Source of the DNA: Amorphophallus konjac
Lineage: Eukaryota; Streptophyta; Magnoliopsida; Alismatales; Araceae
Reading direction: 5' to 3'
Assembly (NCBI GenBank): GCA_022559845.1
Contig: CM040127.1
Location: 28,420,708 to 28,484,707 of the forward strand
Length of the DNA: 64,000 nucleotides
This document shows, in pieces, positions 58,084-64,000 of the stretch; position 1 is the first letter of the stretch; each line of letters starts with the position of its first letter. The notes below the pieces were generated by a model. The model was not told the origin of the DNA, did not search any database, and saw only the letters and a program-made list of their open reading frames with translations. The position numbers and the translations under genes were made by a program.

Positions 58084-61000
58084 TAAAAATCCACTTAAGG
58101 AAAATTATTAAGACAAGGCATGCAATAATCAATAAACAATAGTGGAGATGAAACATGCACGAGGTGCTAAAAGGAGGTTGTGATGTGATCGCCAGAGACA
58201 CGAGGGTCTCAAGTGGAGATGATAAGGGGAAAGTGATCGCAAATACCTCAAATGTGCGGGGGATGTGAGTGCTTCCTTTCTCTTCAAATCGGCCGGCCGA
58301 TGAAGAGAGTTCTTCACTTTTATTACCCTTGCAAAACAAAGACAACAACACCAAAAAGATATGGATTAGAATAAAGGTGAGTGTAGCATCAAATTCTTAG
58401 ATAGATGAGCATGAAAATTGATTATGAACACACCTTAAGGGGGTGGCCCTTAAACCCCTATGCAAAAGGGTAGGTAAAAGATGATGGATGCATAAAAAAT
58501 ATAAAAAAAATGAGGGGAAAGAGTGCAAGAGTGCACTAAGGGGAGTTTCTCAACGTGGTTGAGAGGGAAAAAAAAAGTGTATGAACATGCATGCATATAT
58601 GCCATGAATCTAATAAAATAGGACAAAAGAGGGATAAAAGGGGAAAGAGGATCCTGTGCTTGTGGCTTTGATATTCAAGGGGGAGAGGCTTCAGAAGATG
58701 AAGGCTTGGTCGTGAGAGGGAGCCCCTCCTTAGCCAATGCAGCAGCGGCACCCTGTGAGAAGAAAAAGAGAAAAAGAGAAGGAGACAGAAGAAGAAGAAG
58801 AAGAAAGGGAGGAAGAAGAAAAGGGGCGTCCGGAAGAAGAGGAATCCAAAGAAGAAATAGAAAAAGAAGGAGACACGTAGAAGACAGAAGAAAGGGGAAA
58901 AGAAGAAAAAAGAAGAAGAACGCAGGGGAGAATAAAAATTATCGGAACCAACCCCTTAACAGAGGCGAGAGCCTCTATTAATAGGTTAGGAAAAGGTGAT
59001 AAGAAGGGAAGAGATTAAAGGAGGAATGGATAAGAACAGCAAGAGCCCAAATAGAGGAGGAGTCTAACGAGGCAAGGACTCTCTGGTGAAAGGGCTGCGA
59101 AGCCAGAAGGTGAAACACGCCTTAGGTCAGGGCGTTAATTTAAGAATTGACGACCTACCCTAGGGCGTTTCTCAAAAACACGCCCTGCACAAGGGCGTTT
59201 CTCAAGACCAAATTTTAGAAAATGAAAACTCCCCATATTTGAAACATGAAAAACACGCCTCAATCAAAGCCGCGTTTCAAAAACACGCCCCTGGGAAGGG
59301 CGTTAATTTCAAGAGCTCAAATGGGGAAGTCGGTCAAACCAAAAGAATTGACGCCCCCAAGTGTGGTCGTCCTTTCTTAAGAAACGCCCTAGTACAAGTC
59401 GTGTTTTAATAAAAACACGCCCTTACCCAGGTCGTGAATTCATAAAATTCATAAAATAGATAGAATGGGGAGAAATAGATAAAATGGGAAATAAACGCCC
59501 TAGACCAGGGCGTGTTTCAAAAACACGCCCCTGATGAGGGCGTGAATTCAGAAAATAGAGATAGATGCCCAAGAAATCCAAAAAAAATAGGAAAATGAGA
59601 TAAAATGGGGAAAAATAGGAGAAATTCAAGAAAAGTGGGAAAACCACTCAAATAAGCTGATTTGAGGGTCAAATGGGGCATCGCAGAGCGATATGAAATA
59701 TACTCAAAATGACGTCAATTTTGGCGTGTCTACAGCTGCCCCGCCTTGGCGTCTGCTTTGCAAGGGAGCGTAGCAAACTGAAAAGTAGATGCCAAGGTGT
59801 GATGAGACACGCAATCAACATCACTTGATGAGAATCAAATCAAAAGCACGAGATGAAGCAAATCTCGGGAAATCCAACGAAATCAACAATGTTTGGATAA
59901 AAGGGGGAGATGTGCACGCGGTGCACGAAGGAGATAAAATAAAATGATCAACTTCCAGCGCGGTGGAAGTACCCCAGGTCACAAACCTGTAGATTTCACC
60001 ATCGGGGAGCGGTTACCAGCCAATGTGGACGTGCTGCAGCCAAGGTGGATCAAGGGGAAAGTTGGACAATAAGATGATAAAAATCCAAACAAGGAGCTCT
60101 CGAGAAAAGACCCAAAACAGCGACAAAACGAACTGAGGACTCAATTCGGCAATGAAAATCTCATATCGGGAAAGATTAAGATCAATTCAACTCTCAACAT
60201 CAGCTTATCAGAATGATTTTTCAACAATTGTTTCAAAGTCCTACATGAATGCATGCTGGGCTAAAGGAAAAAAATTAAATCAAATAAAAATATAATATAA
60301 TCAAGGATAATATTGTTAAACTGCCCAGACTGGGTCAAGAAACCAATTCTGCGAGCTGATACTAAGCCGAAGCCCGTTTATCCGCGCACCAACTCGCAAA
60401 GAGGGAACCATCGTCCCCAGTCTTGGACGGCTCAACGGCCTATCCGTATGACTAAGATGCCTCTGGAATCGTCATCGTTTTTGATGAAGGGGAACTCAAA
60501 TTCCAGATTTATCAAAGTCACAAGGTCCTTGATGTAATCTAGTAACATATGTAACATAAGTAGAATGCATACAGGGAGATGGTGAAGCAATAAGTATGGG
60601 GGGAACTGAGAGATGAGGTGCGTGCACCGTGGGGCTTGGATGATGATGCCCGGACGATGGGACCAAGAGCTTCTTATCCTGCGCTCAAAATTCATTAGCC
60701 AAGATATAAAAAGTATAACAAACAATGAATAAGGCATTTAAGCATGGCAATCATAGCATGAATCAAAGCACCAATAACATGTATACGGCATGAATAGCAC
60801 AAGTTAAATCATGGTATTGCAAATCATTATTGTTTGTTGTTTCGTCATGAGGATGACAACTTGGCTAATCAAAATTTGGAGGTGAATGATCAAGATCTGA
60901 TATAATGCCCATCGGCGGAGTGATCAGATGAAATTAGCAGGAGTTAATTTAAAAAGATTTGGAGATGAATAATCATGAGATAATCAGGAGATATAATAGG

Positions 61001-62235
61001 GAGATGACAATCAAAATGCCCCTGGGTGGCATGCCATGAAAATATCGGGAGAGAATCAATAGATTGATAGCAATAAGGGGAGGGAGGACTCATCCCGTGC
61101 TTCTGGTCCTTGGAAAGCTGTTCCTGCAAAACACCATCAGAAAATACAATGCAAAATTTTTTTGGATTTTGGAATATGCAAATTTTTATGGGTTTTGGAA
61201 TATGCAAATTTTTATGGGTTTTGAAAATATTTGAATTTTTACAGAGATTTTTAAAATATTCAAGTTTTTGTGGAGATTTTGGAAAATATTTGAATTTTTT
61301 TGTGGAGATTTTGGTTTAGACATAGCTAATGCAGCATCAAAGGGTGTTTTGAACCACTGGCTAGGGGTCCTTGCTCCTTCCCTTTTCGCTAAGGAAACTG
61401 CCCAAAGCTGGGCGTGCATTTGAAAGTGGCATCCTATAACCGACCGTCTTTGATCAAAGGTGCCCCTACCAAGGCCATACCCGAGAAACATTCGGTCTTG
61501 GAGGGAGAAGAGAAGAATAATTGAGGATAAACTTAATGCAGGATGGGAGATATCGGGACTTGAATTCCTTCTAAGGTGTTCCCTTCAAAGAGGTAGTCTG
61601 TTGTGCCGGGACTTTGTGCCTTTAATTTTTAGACCCTTGACATGCATACGACCAGGGTTTTCCCTGCGGGGACTTTGCCACTCTTGACATGCCATAATTC
61701 ATAATTTTGAATTTAACGAAATTTTGACTTGATTTTCATAATAGCCCTTTTGGCGAAATGTATATCATGAAATTCATGTTTAGTTTGGGTCAGGACTGCC
61801 CCTATTTGAGACTCCTCTCGTATTGGGGATTACCAAGGTTGGTCATCTCATCCGTCAACCTCTTGCACCTGCATTCGGCTGAGTAAAGAAGAGAAAAGAC
61901 TTTCAGGAATACTCATGGCATGGCCAAGGTAGCAACGGTGTCTAACCAAAGAGCCGGCTAAGGACGCCGTGAAGTGTGTGAAATGCCCAGCTAAGGGTTG
62001 CCCTTAACAAGCGGGGAGAGAATGTCGAATTCCCAGCACGGGGTTCTTATTAACCAAAGGTGCTGCATAGCAAGCCTAAAGACTCTTTTGAGAGTGATTT
62101 AATTAAACAAAAGCCTAAGATAAAGGTTTAAAACACCACTCTTAATCTCGTTAAGAAGCACTTGATTTTGAAAACACGCCTTATGCAATGATGAAATGAT
62201 ATCGTGAAAATGCGTACTTACGCCAAAATATTATC
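58084..62235. other. Non-coding repeat-rich DNA
   Basis: No domain in any frame. Contains an A/G-rich stretch (58740-58930), the ACGCCC/GGGCGT dyad array (59110-59545), and a short tandem repeat near 61165-61320 with units containing GGAATATGCAAATTTTTATG. The texture resembles the non-coding parts of large Ty3/gypsy (Tat/Ogre-like) elements, but I see no LTR pair or primer site. Confidence 0.4.
59110..59545. repeat. Array of ACGCCC/GGGCGT dyads
   Basis: About eight units of (AAAC)ACGCCC, 7-11 bases, GGGCGT(TT/GAATT), some with one arm mutated (for example GTCGTG for GGCGTG). Each can form a short hairpin; loop sequences vary. Confidence 0.75.
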
Positions 62236-64000
62236 TTGCAACCTTCATTGAAGCAGCTGCCGCGAGAGGTTGATCATCATGGGATTTGTCCTCTTTGGCA
62301 GTCAAAAGGATTGGAAGCAAAGGATTTTGGGAGTGGCTTAACAAGAATGAGTGGTGCTCAAACCAGACTCAGACGAATAAGGAGAAAAGGAAAAGAGGCG
62401 AGGGCTAGAACTCCCTCACTAAGGCGCGGAGACCCTGATCACATGGAACAGTCTACAGAAGAAGCGGAAAATCAAGAAGAGGGGTGAGGACTAAAGCCTC
62501 GGAAGCAATGGGAGAAAGGGCAGATGCCCAAGGCAGTGGATGTGGAAGAAGTTGGGTCAGACCCAGAATTAGGAGGAATCAGAAGAAGAAATTGGTAGAT
62601 GGAAAGAGGTGGATCCGGAGGGTCCGGAGGCAGAGGAGGAGAATCATGATAGGAGGAATCCAGAGGCTCCGGAGGAATATTGAAAGAAGGGACGCGATGC
62701 CCTGGGGAAAGATAGGGAAAAAGATGATGGAAGAGGTGACGGAGAAGGAAGAAGAGAATAAAAGATATGAAGTCCCGGAGGAGCAAGAAGATAAATCGAA
62801 AGAAATATGGAAGTTCCGGAGGTTCCGGAGGAATGAAATCAGGAGGGTCGCGATGCCCTGGGAGATGATAGAGAGAATAAGATGGAGAATCCGGAGGTTC
62901 CGGAGGAATGAAATCAGGAGGGAGAAGATGGAAAGGGGCGCGATGCCCTGAAAGGACAAGGGAAGAATCCGGAGGTTCCGGAGGGATGAAATCAGTAAGG
63001 AGAAGATGGAAAGGGGTATCGTGCCCGAGAGAAAGGTCCGGAGGTTCTGGAGAAATAGAATCAGAAAGGGCGAGATGCCCAAAGAGGAGGGATAAAATTC
63101 CTGGAAGTTCCAGGGAAATGGCAGGAAGGGGGACGCGATGCCCCAAGGGGAGTGGATAAAAGGATGAATATGAATAAGATGGGAAATGCTGAATATCCGG
63201 CGGTGCCGGAAGGCGGGGAAGATACGGGTTTGGAAACCCGGGAAGCAGGAGGTGCAAATGCATGCAATGGGATGGATGCGATGAATGCTTGAAATGCGTG
63301 AATGCAAGGAGATGCAAAGAAGATGAATAATGTGAAGGGTGAAAGGATGAGATCTTCCTTTTTACCCTTCGAGTGGCCCATGAAGAAAAGGTGATAGAAA
63401 TAGATGTGGATGAAGTTGAATGAACAAGAGTGGGAGAAATAGGGGACGGCCCCTTAAGATAATTGCCCCTCCACGGCAATGAACATGTATGACCAATTGG
63501 CCCAATAAACGAAGCTTCAATAAATGACAACCCCCTTGGAAAGCGAAAATCAATAAGGTGAGGGAGTCGTAGAGTTGGAACATGAAGCATTAGGTTGCCC
63601 ATTGAATGTGGTGATGAATATGGAATGTTGAATAAAATGGGCATTCGCCCCTTGTAAGGAGTAATGAATTCGGAATTCGAAGGTTTGAACAAAGGGTGCC
63701 CTGCCCGGCCTTCAAACGGCGTCAATGCTTGGCATCTATTGAGCAATGGTGATGACTTAGCTTCTCCGACCATGCTTGGCACAATAACCCGGATTGACAT
63801 CCGGTAAATGAATTCTTGCATCTTGAATGGCACGGTCGTGGCCAAAGTCTTCTTGCCCGCCTTTTGCTTATCCTTGGCGCAATTAGCTGCAGAAGCACGC
63901 CCCTTCCGAGTAGCAAAGGGAGGTGAGGCGGAGGCGGGAGGCTCCGTGAATGGTGGAGTTATAATGGAAGGTGTTGGCAAATGGGTGAATGGGGGCGGAG
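62236..64000. other. Purine-rich region with tandem repeats and a long open minus frame
   Basis: The plus strand is G/A-rich. Between about 62600 and 63140 there are at least six imperfect ~70-bp repeats with GGAGGTTCCGGAGGAATGAA and GCGATGCCC. The minus strand is open from the window edge (63980 and beyond) to 62472, over 500 codons, with DFIPPEPPDS repeats, but stops are depleted by composition and no family is recognised. It could be a retroelement-encoded protein whose start lies outside the window, or chance. Confidence 0.4.
62600..63140. repeat. Imperfect ~70-bp tandem repeats
   Basis: Repeated core CCGGAGGTTCCGGAGGAATG, then AAATCAGGAGGG, separated by variable segments ending GATGCCC. 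At least six copies, more regular between 62810 and 63060. Confidence 0.75.

Overview
This window is plant nuclear DNA dominated by transposable elements. The evidence is plant-type LTR retrotransposons primed by initiator-Met tRNA (Ty1/copia and Ty3/gypsy), a CACTA-like DNA transposon, a LINE tail, a TRIM, and two copies of an intronless FAD2-type (ER delta-12) fatty acid desaturase gene. The high GC of the FAD2 coding region is more typical of monocots than eudicots, but that is an inference and I cannot name the species. Only one apparently intact cellular gene is present: FAD2-like copy 1 at 36446-37600.

Layout. (1) 1-558 and 20566-21759 hold a badly decayed Ty1/copia element on the minus strand. 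(2) It is split by a 20.0-kb sirevirus-type copia element (559-20565; 2,401-bp LTRs; 5-bp target duplication with one mismatch). (3) Inside the sirevirus gag lies an 8.4-kb non-autonomous Ty3/gypsy-type element (4563-12936; target duplication CTATA). (4) 21760-30738 has CACTA-type ends and subterminal repeats. Between them, all on the minus strand, are exon-sized fragments of a GH28 polygalacturonase-like gene, an indole-3-glycerol-phosphate synthase gene and an F-box/LRR gene, plus a 518-bp TRIM with three LTRs. (5) 30739-36214 is repeat-rich intergenic DNA. (6) 36215-39848 is FAD2 copy 1 with flanks. (7) 39849-40073 is the 3' part of a copia LTR. (8) 40074-43476 is a second copy of the decayed copia plus the left end of the CACTA element. 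(9) 43477-43764 is the 5' part of a copia LTR. (10) 43765-49030 is FAD2 copy 2, a frameshifted pseudogene, with a LINE insertion and a 1.7-kb solo-LTR-like insertion in its 3' flank. (11) 49031-52802 is unrecognised. (12) 52803-58083 is a 5'-truncated chromovirus-type Ty3/gypsy element on the minus strand. (13) 58084-64000 is non-coding, repeat-rich DNA.

History readable from the sequence. A tandem segmental duplication copied a block running from the decayed copia through the CACTA region to FAD2 and its 3' flank. The right-hand copy lost about 13 kb between the CACTA left end and the FAD2 promoter, and a copia LTR fragment now sits at that junction. The sirevirus entered the left copy only, so it postdates the duplication, and the non-autonomous gypsy element entered the sirevirus after that. 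By eye the FAD2 copies and the sirevirus LTR pair each differ at about 1% of positions, so these events are recent.

No clearly novel multi-gene system is visible. The most unusual items are the three-LTR TRIM, the same-strand set of captured gene fragments between CACTA ends, dense dyad or short-motif arrays in several elements, and the LTR replacement of the promoter of FAD2 copy 2.
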